A stretch of DNA of 64,000 bases from Planktomarina temperata RCA23 (GTDB lineage: Bacteria > Pseudomonadota > Alphaproteobacteria > Rhodobacterales > Rhodobacteraceae): the NCBI RefSeq assembly GCF_000738435.1, contig NZ_CP003984.1:2108001-2172000 (forward strand), read 5' to 3'. The translations under genes and the position numbers were made by a program. The notes under the pieces are model-generated. The model searched no databases. It saw nothing but the letters and a program-made list of their open reading frames with translations, and was not told where the DNA came from. Position 1 is the stretch's first letter. Every line of letters starts with the position of its first letter. Positions 20,189 through 29,835 of this stretch are shown here, in pieces.

Positions 20189-20842
20189 CTAGGTCACAGC
20201 CAATCCGATAGGACAGCTCACCCCAGTTCCCCCTATGCCGCAATAGCCATTAGGATTTTTCGCCAGATATTGCTGATGATAATCTTCGGCATAGTAAAAC
20301 TGGGGAGCTGGCAAAATTTCACTGGTAATTGCGCCAAATCCAGCCGCCGCAAGCTGCTCTGCAAAGACCGTGAGGCTCGCCGCAGCAGCCTGGGCCTGCC
20401 CCGCACCATAGGTATAGATGCCAGAGCGATATTGCGTGCCGCGATCATTGCCCTGGCGCATGCCTTGAGTCGGATCATGACCCTCCCAAAAGACCTTCAG
20501 CAAGGCCTCATAAGTCACAATCGCCGGGTCAAATATCACCCGCACCACCTCATTATGCCCAGTTTTGCCGGTGCAGACCTCTTCATAAGTCGGATTGGGC
20601 GTATAGCCAGCCGCATAGCCCACCATAGTCACCCAGACCCCCTCAATCCTCCAAAACATCCGTTCCACACCCCAAAAGCATCCCATTCCGAACATCGCCT
20701 CCTGCAGCCCCGCATCCAGCGGTCCTTGCAAGGGACGGCCGGTCAGAAAATGCGTGGGGGCGGTGGCAATTGGGGTGACACGCCCCGGCAAGGCTTGGTC
20801 CCTTTGAACCATCTGTGACTTTTCTTGCGACATAAAAAACAT
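20189..20842 (-). CDS. msrA: Peptide methionine-S-sulfoxide reductase MsrA
   Basis: Repairs methionine-S-sulfoxide. The catalytic GCFWG motif places the nucleophilic cysteine at residue 55; GYAAG and [13 protein letters not shown] follow, and the resolving cysteines are in the C-terminal [15 protein letters not shown]. The N-terminus of about 40 residues before the core matches the longer E. coli-type MsrA. ATG at 20842 is supported by GGGGAG six bases upstream. Confidence 0.95.
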   Translation of the reverse strand: MFFMSQEKSQMVQRDQALPGRVTPIATAPTHFLTGRPLQGPLDAGLQEAMFGMGCFWGVERMFWRIEGVWVTMVGYAAGYTPNPTYEEVCTGKTGHNEVVRVIFDPAIVTYEALLKVFWEGHDPTQGMRQGNDRGTQYRSGIYTYGAGQAQAAAASLTVFAEQLAAAGFGAITSEILPAPQFYYAEDYHQQYLAKNPNGYCGIGGTGVSCPIGLAVT

Positions 20843-20930
20843 CTCTGGCTCCCCTTAAGCTTTCTCTAAGATATAATGGTGATCGGGCAGATATCCAGCA
20901 CAGAGGCCGCACTGCGCCAAAACACGCCCG

Positions 20931-22139
20931 TTAAAGGCTCAAAATCGTCTCATAGCCCGGTTCAGGACGCCTTGGAATTAACAAAGCCAGCCCCAGCGAC
21001 GTCAGCGCCATGCCCGCGGCCAGTATAAACACCAAACTGGGTGAAAACAGCCACAGAAGTCCCAGAAACACCGGCAATCCGACTGCCGCGATATGGTTGA
21101 TGGTAAAGGCCACTGCGGCCGTGGGGGCTATATCGGCCGGATCTGCAATCTTTTGGAAATAGGTTTTCAGGGCAAAGGCCAGTGAGAAAAACAGGTGATC
21201 TACGACAAATAACGCCCCCGCCAGCATCACACCCCAACCAAACATGTAAATGCCGCCATAGGTCAAAAACACCAGGGCCAGACCTGCGTATTCAAAAATC
21301 AATGTATTGCGTTCCCCATAGCGCGCCACAACGCGGCCAAACACCGGACCAATAAACATATTCATCACGAGGTTGATTAAATACAGAGAGGTCAATTCAT
21401 GCACGTCAAAGCCGAAACGCTCCACCATCATAAAGCCCGCAAACACCATGAAGATCTGCCGCCGGGCACCGGCCATGAACTGCAGCGCATAATAGAGCCA
21501 ATAGCGTTTGCGCAGGACCATGGTTTTATGCTGCGGCGTGGGCGATTGGAATTGCGGGTAAAGCACCATACAGGCCAAGGCGATGGCCGCGGTTATGCCG
21601 CCCGAAATCATATAGGCCGTATTAAAGCTCAACGCGAGCCATTCCCAGGTGACGACAATGACGCCAAAAGCCACCAGCGAGGCCGCCGATCCCATCGCCA
21701 ATAGCCAGCCCAGAACCTGCGGCGCCTGCGCTTTGGAAATCCATTGCAATTGCAGCGATTGGTTGACCGTTTCATAATAATGAAAGCCAATAGAGGAGAG
21801 CAGTGTCAGCGTTAAAATCCCGCCCATTTGCGGAAACCAAGCGGTCACCGCCGTGGCCACCCCCAAGAGCACCAAGGACAAAAGACCCAAGACCTGCTCG
21901 CGCAAAAAAATGATGATGGCAATCACCCCGACCGCAAGAAATCCAGGAATTTCTCGCACCGAATGCAACAGCCCGATGTCCGCCCCATCAAAATTGGCCA
22001 CTTCGATCACAAAATTGTTGAGCAAAGCACTCCAAGTAGCAAAGGCGATGGGCATAGCTGCGGCCATGACAAAGAGCAAAAATATCGGTCGGCGCCAAAC
22101 TGGCGCGGATTGCGCTTCTTGCAAGGTTACGATCTGCAT
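20931..22139 (-). CDS. MFS-type transporter
   Basis: A 402-residue protein with about twelve hydrophobic helices arranged as two six-helix halves, and a basic cytoplasmic loop after helix 6 (YPQFQSPTPQHKTMVLRKRY). It resembles major facilitator proteins; the substrate cannot be told. The start is set at the ATG at 22139 (MQIVTLQEAQ) because GGGAG lies eight bases upstream. It is divergent from the lactate-type dehydrogenase gene and shares a 149-base control region with it. Confidence 0.8.
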   Translation of the reverse strand: MQIVTLQEAQSAPVWRRPIFLLFVMAAAMPIAFATWSALLNNFVIEVANFDGADIGLLHSVREIPGFLAVGVIAIIIFLREQVLGLLSLVLLGVATAVTAWFPQMGGILTLTLLSSIGFHYYETVNQSLQLQWISKAQAPQVLGWLLAMGSAASLVAFGVIVVTWEWLALSFNTAYMISGGITAAIALACMVLYPQFQSPTPQHKTMVLRKRYWLYYALQFMAGARRQIFMVFAGFMMVERFGFDVHELTSLYLINLVMNMFIGPVFGRVVARYGERNTLIFEYAGLALVFLTYGGIYMFGWGVMLAGALFVVDHLFFSLAFALKTYFQKIADPADIAPTAAVAFTINHIAAVGLPVFLGLLWLFSPSLVFILAAGMALTSLGLALLIPRRPEPGYETILSL

Positions 22140-22246
22140 TGACTTACTCCCAAACACCGCCCCGCGATCTGCAGATTGCGATCCTCTTGCATCACCCCCA
22201 GCGGCAAACGGAAACCATCGGGCTGATCTTTACCTCCACCTCACAT

Positions 22247-22269
22247 ATTGGTAATGTAAACTGACCAAT
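22247..22269. promoter_or_regulatory. Possible operator between MFS gene and lldD-like gene
   Basis: ATTGGT and ACCAAT form a dyad with an 11-base spacer, ending 19 bases before the lldD-like ATG. TTGGT/ACCAA half-sites resemble those of GntR/FadR-family regulators of lactate genes, but the usual spacing is shorter and no regulator gene is adjacent. Confidence 0.35.
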
Positions 22270-22288
22270 TTGCAGTAAAGGCTAGGCT

Positions 22289-23452
22289 ATGCCCGTAATC
22301 ACAACCATTCAAGACCTCAAAGAGATTTATAAGCGCCGCGTGCCGCGAATGTTTTATGATTACTGCGAAAGCGGTAGCTGGACCGAGCAGACCTTTGGCG
22401 ACAATATTTCTGATTTTGCCAAACTGCGCCTACGCCAACGCGTCGCGGTTGATATGACCAACCGCAGCACCGCATCCAAAATGATTGGCCAAGACGTCTC
22501 CATGCCCGTGGCCCTGGCCCCGGTGGGGATGACCGGCATGCAATGCGCCGATGGCGAAATCAAAGCCGCCCGGGCTGCAGCCGCTTTCGGTGTTCCCTAT
22601 ACGCTGTCAACCATGTCAATCTGTTCCATCGAAGATGTCGCCGCGGCCACAGACGCCCCCTTTTGGTTTCAGCTCTACACTTTGACCGATGAGGACTACT
22701 CAGATCGCCTGATCCAAAGGGTGAAAGACGCCAATTGCTCCGCACTCGTGATCACTTTGGACCTACAGATCCTAGGACAGCGCCATAAGGATTTGAAAAA
22801 CGGGCTCTCCGCCCCGCCAAAACTGACCGCCAAGACCATCGCCAATTTGGCCACAAAATGGAGCTGGGGCCTTGAGATGCTGGGCACAAAGCGCCGTGGC
22901 TTCGGAAATATCGTGGGGCATGTCAGCGGCATCTCTGACACCACCTCCCTCAGCGCCTGGACCGCCGAGCAATTTGACCAAGCGCTCGATTGGAAAAAAG
23001 TCGAGGTCTTAATGAAGAAATGGGGCGGTAAGGTGATTTTGAAGGGCATCTTGGATCCCGAAGACGCAAAAATGGCGGCGAAACTCGGGGTTGATGCGAT
23101 CATCGTGTCCAATCACGGCGGGCGGCAGCTTGATGGTGCGCTCTCCTCAATCCGCATGTTGCCGAAAATCGTCGAGGCGGTGAATGGTAAATGTGAGGTT
23201 TGGATGGATGGCGGCATCCGCAGCGGGCAAGATATCCTCAAAGCCAAAGCTCTTGGCGCGACCGGAACAATGATTGGCCGGTCCTATATCTACGGTCTTG
23301 GCGCGATGGGTCAGGCCGGTGTGACAAAAGCGCTGGAAGTGATGCACAAAGAATTGGAGACCACAATGGCACTCTGCGGACATCGCGACATCAACGATGT
23401 GACCCGAGATATTCTCTACATTCCAGAGGATTTTGAGGGGCGTTGGGCCTAG
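22289..23452 (+). CDS. lldD: FMN-dependent alpha-hydroxy-acid (L-lactate type) dehydrogenase
   Basis: A 387-residue member of the LldD / glycolate oxidase family that oxidises 2-hydroxy acids using FMN. The catalytic histidine and arginine are in SNHGGRQLDG (H276, R279), the FMN phosphate region is WMDGGIRSGQDILKAKALGA, and the N-terminus MPVITTIQDLKEIYKRRVPR is typical of L-lactate dehydrogenases of this type. Lactate is the likely substrate but glycolate or mandelate cannot be excluded. It ends just before a shared bidirectional terminator. Confidence 0.88.
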   Translation: MPVITTIQDLKEIYKRRVPRMFYDYCESGSWTEQTFGDNISDFAKLRLRQRVAVDMTNRSTASKMIGQDVSMPVALAPVGMTGMQCADGEIKAARAAAAFGVPYTLSTMSICSIEDVAAATDAPFWFQLYTLTDEDYSDRLIQRVKDANCSALVITLDLQILGQRHKDLKNGLSAPPKLTAKTIANLATKWSWGLEMLGTKRRGFGNIVGHVSGISDTTSLSAWTAEQFDQALDWKKVEVLMKKWGGKVILKGILDPEDAKMAAKLGVDAIIVSNHGGRQLDGALSSIRMLPKIVEAVNGKCEVWMDGGIRSGQDILKAKALGATGTMIGRSYIYGLGAMGQAGVTKALEVMHKELETTMALCGHRDINDVTRDILYIPEDFEGRWA

Positions 23453-23498
23453 GTCAGCGCCATAGCCGGCCCTGGGGGCTTGCGAAAACGCAACAAAA

Positions 23499-23530
23499 GA
23501 GATGGGGCGCAGAGAAGCACGCCCCATCTC
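23499..23530. terminator. Bidirectional terminator between convergent lldD-like and BCCT genes
   Basis: GAGATGGGGCG and CGCCCCATCTC form a perfect 11-bp stem with a 10-base loop. Plus strand continues AGGTTTTAGG; minus strand continues TCTTTTGTTG. It can end both convergent transcripts. Confidence 0.75.
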
Positions 23531-23541
23531 AGGTTTTAGGA

Positions 23542-25377
23542 TTACTCAGCAGCCGTGCTAGAGTCCTCTGGTCCCTTGCTGCGTGCGCTGTCACGATAGA
23601 GCGCTTTTGTGAGCGAGAGCATCATCAGCCCCATCACCATCGTGAATGGCAGCGCCCCGATAATCATGGCGCTTTTCAAAGCTTCCATCGGATCGGCGCC
23701 CGGATTACTCTTGCCCGCCACCAACAAGGTGCCGATAACGGCAGTTAAGATCAGACCCCAGACAATTTTGTGCTTGTTGCCGATGTCTTGATCACCACCC
23801 GACATGATGGTGTTCATCACCAAGATGCCTGAGTCCGCCGAAGTCACCAAGAAGGTCATGATCAAGACGACACACATCACGGTCAAAGCAGACAACATGC
23901 CACCGTCAATCATTTGCCCAAGCGTGACGAAAAGTTTGTTGGTGTTTGATGCCCCAACAATCGCACCATTGGCGCCGCCGGTCAGCTCCATGTCAATGGC
24001 CGTGGCTCCGAGGATGGTCATCCAGGCAAAACACACCATCGCAGGCGCAAATACGCAGCCCAAGATAAACTCTCGCACCGTGCGTCCGCGCGAAATCCGC
24101 GCCAAGAACAAACCCACAAAAGGCGAGAAGGCAATCCACCACGCCCAATAGAAGGTGGTCCAGCCTGCCTGCCAGCCAAATTGACGCCCCTGCTCACCGG
24201 CCGCATAGACCGCACTCAAGGTCGCCTCATCTAAAGCGGCGGCCGCGCCCTCTAGTCCTGATTTAAAGCCATCATAGCTGCCCCAGGCATTGGTGGCACC
24301 GCCGATCAACTCTTCGGCCAAAGGTTTGGCCGTCTCCGGAAGTGCCATGGCAAAGGCATCTGAAGATTGCGGGCCATAGGCTCCAAAGCTGAGCGATACG
24401 AAGTGCAAGATATAATCGACAAAGGCCGTTGCGTAGGTCGTCATTGCGAAAACAAATGAGCCGAACAGCACAAAGGTGAACAACAAAATCAGCGATAATA
24501 CCAAATTGAGGTTGGACAGGTATTTCACCCCGCGGCCCACCCCGGACACGGCTGAGATAATCGACAGACCCATGATGCAGAGCAGCCCCGCAATCAAGCC
24601 CACAGTGCCTGGCTTTGGCACGTCGCCGGTCATATCCATCAACCAATTGGCGCCGGTGATCGCATAGACCCCATCGATAAACTGGCTCACACCAAAGCCG
24701 ATGGTGACCGATACGCCCAAAATCGTGGCCACAACGCCCAACACATCCACCAGATGCCCGATAAACCCGTTCACATAGCGGCCCAATAGTGGGGTCAGCG
24801 CGGAACGGATGGTCAGGGGCATATCGCGGGTATAGGCGTAATAGGCCAGGCTCAGGCCGGTGACGACATAGATCGCCCAAGCGTGAAACCCATAATGCAA
24901 AAACGTATAGCGATAGGCCGAGGTCAAAGCCTCTTGGCTGTTTGGTGCCACCGCCCCGCTGACTGTCTCAGGGTTTGAGCCCCAAAGACCCAAAGGCTCA
25001 GCCGTGGCAAAGACCATCAGCCCCACACCCAAGCCTGCGCCAAACATCATGGAAAACCATGAACAATTTGAAAACTCCGGCTCCTCATCCGCCCGGCCCA
25101 TCTTGCGCTTGTCAGTTTGCGGCAAAATAGCGACCACAGCCAGAAAAAAGGCAAAAAGCCCCACAATGATGATATAAAATGCGTTGAAGCCTTCCAAAAG
25201 CGACCAATTCAGGCTGCTTAAATTGCTATTGGCATTGGCCGGCCAAACCAAGGCCCAGATCACAAGCGCAACCATAATGCCCTTGCTCAACAGCGCGATT
25301 TCAACGCTGTGGCCTTCATAAAAACCGGAAGTGGCCCGTCGGACCTCAACCGCTGTAAATGGGGGTTTTGTTGACAT
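23542..25377 (-). CDS. BCCT family betaine/choline/carnitine-type transporter
   Basis: A 611-residue inner-membrane protein with about twelve helices. Family signatures include MMFGAGLGVGLMVFATAEP (sodium/substrate region) and the tryptophan-rich TM8 motif GWTTFYWAWWIAFSPFVGLF. Likely substrates are glycine betaine, choline, carnitine or DMSP, all common for marine Roseobacter strains. The ATG at 25377 is six bases after AAGGAGG, and is preferred to the upstream frame. No choline oxidation genes lie beside it; the DMGDH-like and MttB-like genes 33 kb away are the closest candidate users of its substrate. Confidence 0.93.
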   Translation of the reverse strand: MSTKPPFTAVEVRRATSGFYEGHSVEIALLSKGIMVALVIWALVWPANANSNLSSLNWSLLEGFNAFYIIIVGLFAFFLAVVAILPQTDKRKMGRADEEPEFSNCSWFSMMFGAGLGVGLMVFATAEPLGLWGSNPETVSGAVAPNSQEALTSAYRYTFLHYGFHAWAIYVVTGLSLAYYAYTRDMPLTIRSALTPLLGRYVNGFIGHLVDVLGVVATILGVSVTIGFGVSQFIDGVYAITGANWLMDMTGDVPKPGTVGLIAGLLCIMGLSIISAVSGVGRGVKYLSNLNLVLSLILLFTFVLFGSFVFAMTTYATAFVDYILHFVSLSFGAYGPQSSDAFAMALPETAKPLAEELIGGATNAWGSYDGFKSGLEGAAAALDEATLSAVYAAGEQGRQFGWQAGWTTFYWAWWIAFSPFVGLFLARISRGRTVREFILGCVFAPAMVCFAWMTILGATAIDMELTGGANGAIVGASNTNKLFVTLGQMIDGGMLSALTVMCVVLIMTFLVTSADSGILVMNTIMSGGDQDIGNKHKIVWGLILTAVIGTLLVAGKSNPGADPMEALKSAMIIGALPFTMVMGLMMLSLTKALYRDSARSKGPEDSSTAAE

Positions 25378-25695
25378 ATCTGTCCTCCTTTTCATTCAAT
25401 GTGGCGATGCTGCGCAATCAAAACGCTTCAAAATGCGAGCATATGGCTCCGCTGATCGCCTTATTATTATTCAAATATTGTAGACTTTTGTGTCCGTGCC
25501 TCTTCTGTGCAGACATTGCAAAATACATATCGCACCAGATGTCTCACAGGCGTATAGCCAAATATTTGGAGTGATGTCATGGCTTTGATCCGTTGAAATG
25601 TCTGAGTGGAAAATAAACATATACAAAGAACACCGCTTAATACGGCAAAGCCTGCCAGAGCGTTATTTTTTTCGCAAGCTTTTGTTTGTCATAGT
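25378..25695. other. 318-base intergenic region upstream of the BCCT gene
   Basis: AT-rich spacer that holds the ribosome binding site and presumably the promoter of the BCCT gene. The only structure I see is a perfect 12-bp palindrome CCAAATATTTGG at 25558-25569, with a partial copy TCAAATATTG at 25471-25480. No convincing gene or RNA is seen. Confidence 0.5.
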
Positions 25696-26841
25696 TTACG
25701 TGCGCCGCAACAGCAAAGTCAGCGGAATGGCTGTAAGACTGAGGCCCGCAGCGACGAGGAACGCGATGCGCAACCCATAAAATTCAGACACGAGCCCCAT
25801 TAGAGATGGCGCCAGAAAGAATCCAGCAAATCCCAGAACAGCCACCCGCGAAATCGCCTCCGTGCGCAGATGATCCGGCACCTTTTGCCCAACCAATGCC
25901 AAGCCCAAAGGACCAATCACCGAGATGCCGAGGCCTAAAATACCAAATCCGACATAGGCCCAAAGCGGCGCTGAGGCCAAAGCCGCCAAAACCCCACCAG
26001 CAGCGGCCACGAATGTGGCCAATATGATGACTTTTGTCTCAGAAAAAATTTGCGACACGGCTTGGCCTGAAAACCGCCCCAGCGCCATGGTCAACCCCAA
26101 CATCGCCGGCCCCATCGCCCCTTCGGCCGCACGGCCCTGCAGGCTGCGCTCAATGTGCAAAGCCGACCAGGTCTCAACGGTGGCTTCGGTCATAAAGGCA
26201 ACCAAAACAATCAGCCCACAAAGAATAATGGGCTTCAACGGATAGCGGCCACCCGCGCTGGCGTCCTTTGCAACCTCCCGCGGGGGCATGTAGAGAAAGA
26301 CGGAGAGGATCAAAATAATCGCCGCCACAGCCGCGAAGGCCGGTCCCGGCGCGATCTGCGCCTCGCGGGCCACGCCGCTCACAATCGCAGCACATGCGTA
26401 ACCCACGGAAAACATGCCGTGGTTTGCATTCATCAACGGCTGACGATGCAGCTGTTCCAACTCGCTCACCCGCGCATTCATCAACACATCGGTCAGGCCC
26501 GAGGCCGCGCCAACAATCACCATTGCCACGCCAAAGCTCACCGCATCAGTGGCCAAGCCCGGCAAAAGAAAGCTCAAGGCAAATACAACGCTGGCAATCT
26601 GCAAGCCGCGTGCACCCAACACACGGTCCAGCCGCGGCGCCAACATCATAGAGCTGACCAGCCCAAGCGCATTGCACAACAGCAATAGCCCAAAAGTGGC
26701 ATCGCTAACATCCAAACGTGCTTTGATCTGTGGCACATAGGCCGCAAAACAACCCCAAAACAGGCCCACGATCACAAATGCAATCGCAGGACGGCGGGAC
26801 AAATATAGGGCGTGAAAAACTTGCATAGCTTGCTTTTTCAT
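25696..26841 (-). CDS. MFS transporter (YbjJ-like)
   Basis: A 381-residue protein with about twelve membrane helices. The first half contains FWGCFAAYVPQIKARLDVSDATFGLLLL and the loop motif LAPRLDRVLGARGL of the major facilitator superfamily. The pattern resembles YbjJ-like sugar or drug transporters, but the substrate is unknown. AAGAGG lies nine bases before the ATG. It is transcribed divergently from rplY. Confidence 0.82.
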   Translation of the reverse strand: MKKQAMQVFHALYLSRRPAIAFVIVGLFWGCFAAYVPQIKARLDVSDATFGLLLLCNALGLVSSMMLAPRLDRVLGARGLQIASVVFALSFLLPGLATDAVSFGVAMVIVGAASGLTDVLMNARVSELEQLHRQPLMNANHGMFSVGYACAAIVSGVAREAQIAPGPAFAAVAAIILILSVFLYMPPREVAKDASAGGRYPLKPIILCGLIVLVAFMTEATVETWSALHIERSLQGRAAEGAMGPAMLGLTMALGRFSGQAVSQIFSETKVIILATFVAAAGGVLAALASAPLWAYVGFGILGLGISVIGPLGLALVGQKVPDHLRTEAISRVAVLGFAGFFLAPSLMGLVSEFYGLRIAFLVAAGLSLTAIPLTLLLRRT

Positions 26842-26921
26842 AGCCGCAGGCCTCTTGCAAGAAACAAAGCAAACAAGGGCTTTTCATTTACCTCATATGG
26901 CCCTATACGGCGCACTTCAAC

Positions 26922-26948
26922 GGGGCATACACCCTTGGAGGATGCCCC
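26922..26948 (+). other. Hairpin in the rplY leader
   Basis: GGGGCAT and ATGCCCC pair over seven bases around a 13-base loop, 21 bases before the rplY ATG and just before its ribosome binding site. It could act in translational control of L25, but no known leader class is recognised. Confidence 0.35.
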
Positions 26949-26969
26949 CCCATTTTAAGGAATAGACCC

Positions 26970-27605
26970 ATGGCAGGACAGATCCCAGATCTAATCGCTT
27001 CGGTACGGACGGGGACAGGCAAGGGGGCCGCTCGTCAATCTCGCCGCGAAGGCAACGTACCAGGCATCGTTTTCGGTGGTGAGGCAGACCCGCTTCCCAT
27101 CAATATCCCGTTCAACAAACTGTTTTCCCTATTGAAAGCAGGACGGTTTAAGTCAACTTTGTTCAACCTCAAAGTTGAAGGTCATGACGACGTACGCGTC
27201 ATCTGCCGCGATGTGCAACGTCACACCGTGAAAGATTTGCCAACGCATGTCGACTTCATGCGCCTGCGCCGGACATCAAAAATCAACCTGTTTATCCCGG
27301 TTGAGTTCTTGAACGAAGACACATGCCCAGGCCTGAAAAAAGGTGGCGTGCTGAGCTTGGTGCGCCCTGAGGTTGAACTGGTGGTGACCGCAGGGGATAT
27401 CCCTGAGAAGATCACAGTCGATCTGGCCGGTCTCGAAGTGGGTGATGTGATTACAATCTCCGCAGTCGAACTGCCCAAAGGCTCCAAAACAACCATCGAC
27501 CGTGACTTTGTGATCGCAAATATCGCAGCGCCATCGGGTCTGCGCTCAGCGGACAATGAAGCTGAGGACGATGCGGAAGAGGTTGACGGCGAAGCCGAGG
27601 CATAA
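26970..27605 (+). CDS. rplY: 50S ribosomal protein L25 (CTC family)
   Basis: A 211-residue 5S rRNA-binding protein of the two-domain CTC/TL5 type: N-terminal L25 domain ([20 protein letters not shown]) and a C-terminal beta domain with [11 protein letters not shown]. It ends in an acidic tail rich in Glu, Asp and Ala. The ATG follows AAGGA. A strong terminator comes before pth, the usual next gene. Confidence 0.96.
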   Translation: MAGQIPDLIASVRTGTGKGAARQSRREGNVPGIVFGGEADPLPINIPFNKLFSLLKAGRFKSTLFNLKVEGHDDVRVICRDVQRHTVKDLPTHVDFMRLRRTSKINLFIPVEFLNEDTCPGLKKGGVLSLVRPEVELVVTAGDIPEKITVDLAGLEVGDVITISAVELPKGSKTTIDRDFVIANIAAPSGLRSADNEAEDDAEEVDGEAEA

Positions 27606-27637
27606 ACCTCGACCTTCGGGCCACTGTAAGACAAATG

Positions 27638-27665
27638 AAACCCCACCAGAGATGGTGGGGTTTTT
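27638..27665 (+). terminator. Rho-independent terminator after rplY
   Basis: AAACCCCACCA, GAGA loop, then TGGTGGGGTTT gives an 11-bp stem followed by a T-run. Confidence 0.88.
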
Positions 27666-27731
27666 GCATTTACCGCCCCAAATGCGCGCAAATCTCTTTC
27701 AACCCACCGGTCCGCACGTTAAACTCATCCC

Positions 27732-28418
27732 ATGAAACTTTTCGTAGGCCTTGGAAATCCTGGCGCAAAATATGCGCATAATCGGCATAATATCGGCTTT
27801 ATGGCCCTAGATAGAATCGCCGAAGATCATCAATTCACCCCCTGGCGCTCAAAGTTTCAGGGGCAAATTTGTGACGGCACATTGGCTGGACACAAGGTGC
27901 TGCTGCTCAAACCCACAACCTTCATGAACCTCTCAGGCCAATCGGTGGGTGAGGCTGTAAGGTTTCACAAGGTCGCTCTAGATCAAGTCACCGTTTTTCA
28001 CGACGAATTGGATCTCGCCCCTGGGAAATTGCGGCTGAAACAGGGCGGCGGTCATGCGGGGCACAATGGGCTGCGCTCCATCCACGCTCATTTGGGGGCA
28101 GACTACGGCCGCGTGCGGCTCGGGATTGGCCATCCGGGCCATAAGGATGCCGTGGCCGGTTTTGTGCTCCGAGACTTTGCCAAGGCAGATCAAAATTGGC
28201 TGGCGGCCCTATTGACCGGACTAAGCAATGGCGCGGTGCATTTGGCCGCAGGGGATGGGGCAAAATTCATGAATGCTGTGGCCTTGCAAACCGCCCCGCC
28301 GCGCTCTTCAAAAACCACCAAAACCGCAGCGCAAAAACCCGTGCAGACCGCAGCGGCGCCTGACAAAGGCGCGCCTGCGCCCTCTCCTTTACAAAGGCTC
28401 CTCGAGAAATTTAAATGA
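27732..28418 (+). CDS. pth: Peptidyl-tRNA hydrolase
   Basis: Recycles peptidyl-tRNA dropped by ribosomes. [20 protein letters not shown] at residues 6-25 includes the conserved asparagine and catalytic histidine; [20 protein letters not shown] and [13 protein letters not shown] follow. At 228 residues it carries an Ala/Pro/Lys-rich C-terminal extension of about 35 residues, common in alphaproteobacteria. Its stop overlaps the next ATG by four bases. Confidence 0.96.
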   Translation: MKLFVGLGNPGAKYAHNRHNIGFMALDRIAEDHQFTPWRSKFQGQICDGTLAGHKVLLLKPTTFMNLSGQSVGEAVRFHKVALDQVTVFHDELDLAPGKLRLKQGGGHAGHNGLRSIHAHLGADYGRVRLGIGHPGHKDAVAGFVLRDFAKADQNWLAALLTGLSNGAVHLAAGDGAKFMNAVALQTAPPRSSKTTKTAAQKPVQTAAAPDKGAPAPSPLQRLLEKFK

Positions 28419-29437
28419 AACGCCATTTCGAACGTCAAGCGACCTATTGTTCAGCCTTTGGCGCAGATCTCACAGCCCGACTGTTGCGTCAGCTGCCCGA
28501 TTGCATTTCCCCCAACAGCGCCCTCGGTCAGCGCATCACGAATTGGCCCGGTGATCCAGCACCAGAGGCAGACAACCTTCCTCTGAGGCTGGCCGGAGGC
28601 CTGCATGCCTTGCTATTATCGGCAAAAGCCCGTGACCTGGCCCCCATCTATCGCAGTGGCGCAATGGCCGATGCGGAGCTGCCAGCGGTCCTGCGGTCCG
28701 TGCTTCAGCGTCACGACGCTGAACTGACAGCTTTCATTGCAAATGCACCACAAACCAATGAAGTGCGACGGGCTGCCGGGCTCGTTGCCGCGGCCCATTG
28801 GCTCAAAGCCTACACCGGATGTGATCTCATCGCCTCTGAACTGGGCGCCAGCGCCGGTCTCAATCTCGTATTTGATCGATTCCACCTGGCTGTAGGACAG
28901 GGCTATGGGCCACCCGATAGCCCAGTACAGCTCACGCCAAAATGGCAAGGGTCGCTGCCGCCAGCGGCCCCCTATCTCCTGCGCGATGCTCAGGGCTGTG
29001 ATCTCGCCCCTCTGGATCTGCGACAGAAGCAAGACCTTCTGCGACTGCACGCCTATATATGGGCCGATCAACCCGAAAGGCGCGCCCGCACCGATGCGGC
29101 CATCTCTCTCAATCCACCGCTGCCGAAAAAATCCAGCGCCATTGAGTTTTTGCGCCAACGCCTCGCCGCCCCTTGGTCCCGCTGCCATTTGATCTATTCA
29201 ACGGTCGCTTGGCAGTATTTCTCAAAAGAAGAAAAGAGCCAAATTACAGAGTTGATAACAACACGCGGCGCAGAGTCACAGGCACCCCTCGCGTGGCTAC
29301 GGATCGAGGCAGACGGGAAATCGCCAGGCGCCGGCATGCGGTTGGACTTGTGGCCTGAGCAAAAGCGGATAGAGTTGGGGCGAATGGATTTTCATGGCCG
29401 TTGGATCACTTGGACGGCTCCAAAGCCGAGGGAATAA
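28415..29437 (+). CDS. DUF2332 domain-containing protein
   Basis: A 340-residue protein with the pattern of DUF2332: an N-terminal helical region starting with [20 protein letters not shown], a central [19 protein letters not shown] resembling a methyltransferase-like glycine-rich loop, and [14 protein letters not shown] then MRLDLWP near the end. Function is unknown; the fold suggests a SAM-dependent enzyme, which is inference. It is coupled to pth by an ATGA overlap and followed after one base by a DUF2237 gene. Confidence 0.82.
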   Translation: MKRHFERQATYCSAFGADLTARLLRQLPDCISPNSALGQRITNWPGDPAPEADNLPLRLAGGLHALLLSAKARDLAPIYRSGAMADAELPAVLRSVLQRHDAELTAFIANAPQTNEVRRAAGLVAAAHWLKAYTGCDLIASELGASAGLNLVFDRFHLAVGQGYGPPDSPVQLTPKWQGSLPPAAPYLLRDAQGCDLAPLDLRQKQDLLRLHAYIWADQPERRARTDAAISLNPPLPKKSSAIEFLRQRLAAPWSRCHLIYSTVAWQYFSKEEKSQITELITTRGAESQAPLAWLRIEADGKSPGAGMRLDLWPEQKRIELGRMDFHGRWITWTAPKPRE

Positions 29438-29438
29438 C

Positions 29439-29810
29439 ATGCAAAAAGACATCGAAATCAATGTCGTTGGCCTGCCCCTCGCGCCTTGCTCTCAGGAGCC
29501 TTTGACGGGTTTTTTCCGCGATGGCTCCTGCAACACCTGCGCCCAAGATACCGGCAGTCACACGGTCTGCGCGGTGATGACCGCTGAATTTCTCGCGTTT
29601 TCAAAATACCTCGGCAATGACCTCAGCACCCCGCGGCCAGAGTTTGGCTTTGCGGGGCTCAAGGCCGGGGATCGCTGGTGTCTGTGCGCCGGACGGTTTT
29701 TGCAGGCCCACGAAGAGGGCTGCGCGCCTCAGGTGCAACTCACATCGACCCATCAAAAGGCTTTGGACATTGTTCCGATTGAAATTCTGCGGCTCTATGC
29801 AACGCCCTGA
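29439..29810 (+). CDS. DUF2237 family protein
   Basis: A 123-residue protein with six cysteines, including FRDGSCNTCAQDTGSHTVCA and RWCLCAGRF, and the conserved GNDLSTPRPEFGFAGLKAGD. This is the DUF2237 pattern; the family has no established function. The ATG at 29439 is chosen over the in-frame start at 29394 because it gives the family N-terminus (MQKDIEINVVG) and follows the previous stop codon by one base, with GAGGGAATAAC upstream. Confidence 0.85.
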   Translation: MQKDIEINVVGLPLAPCSQEPLTGFFRDGSCNTCAQDTGSHTVCAVMTAEFLAFSKYLGNDLSTPRPEFGFAGLKAGDRWCLCAGRFLQAHEEGCAPQVQLTSTHQKALDIVPIEILRLYATP

Positions 29811-29835
29811 TCGAGGCCGTGATGAGACCCCGGGG

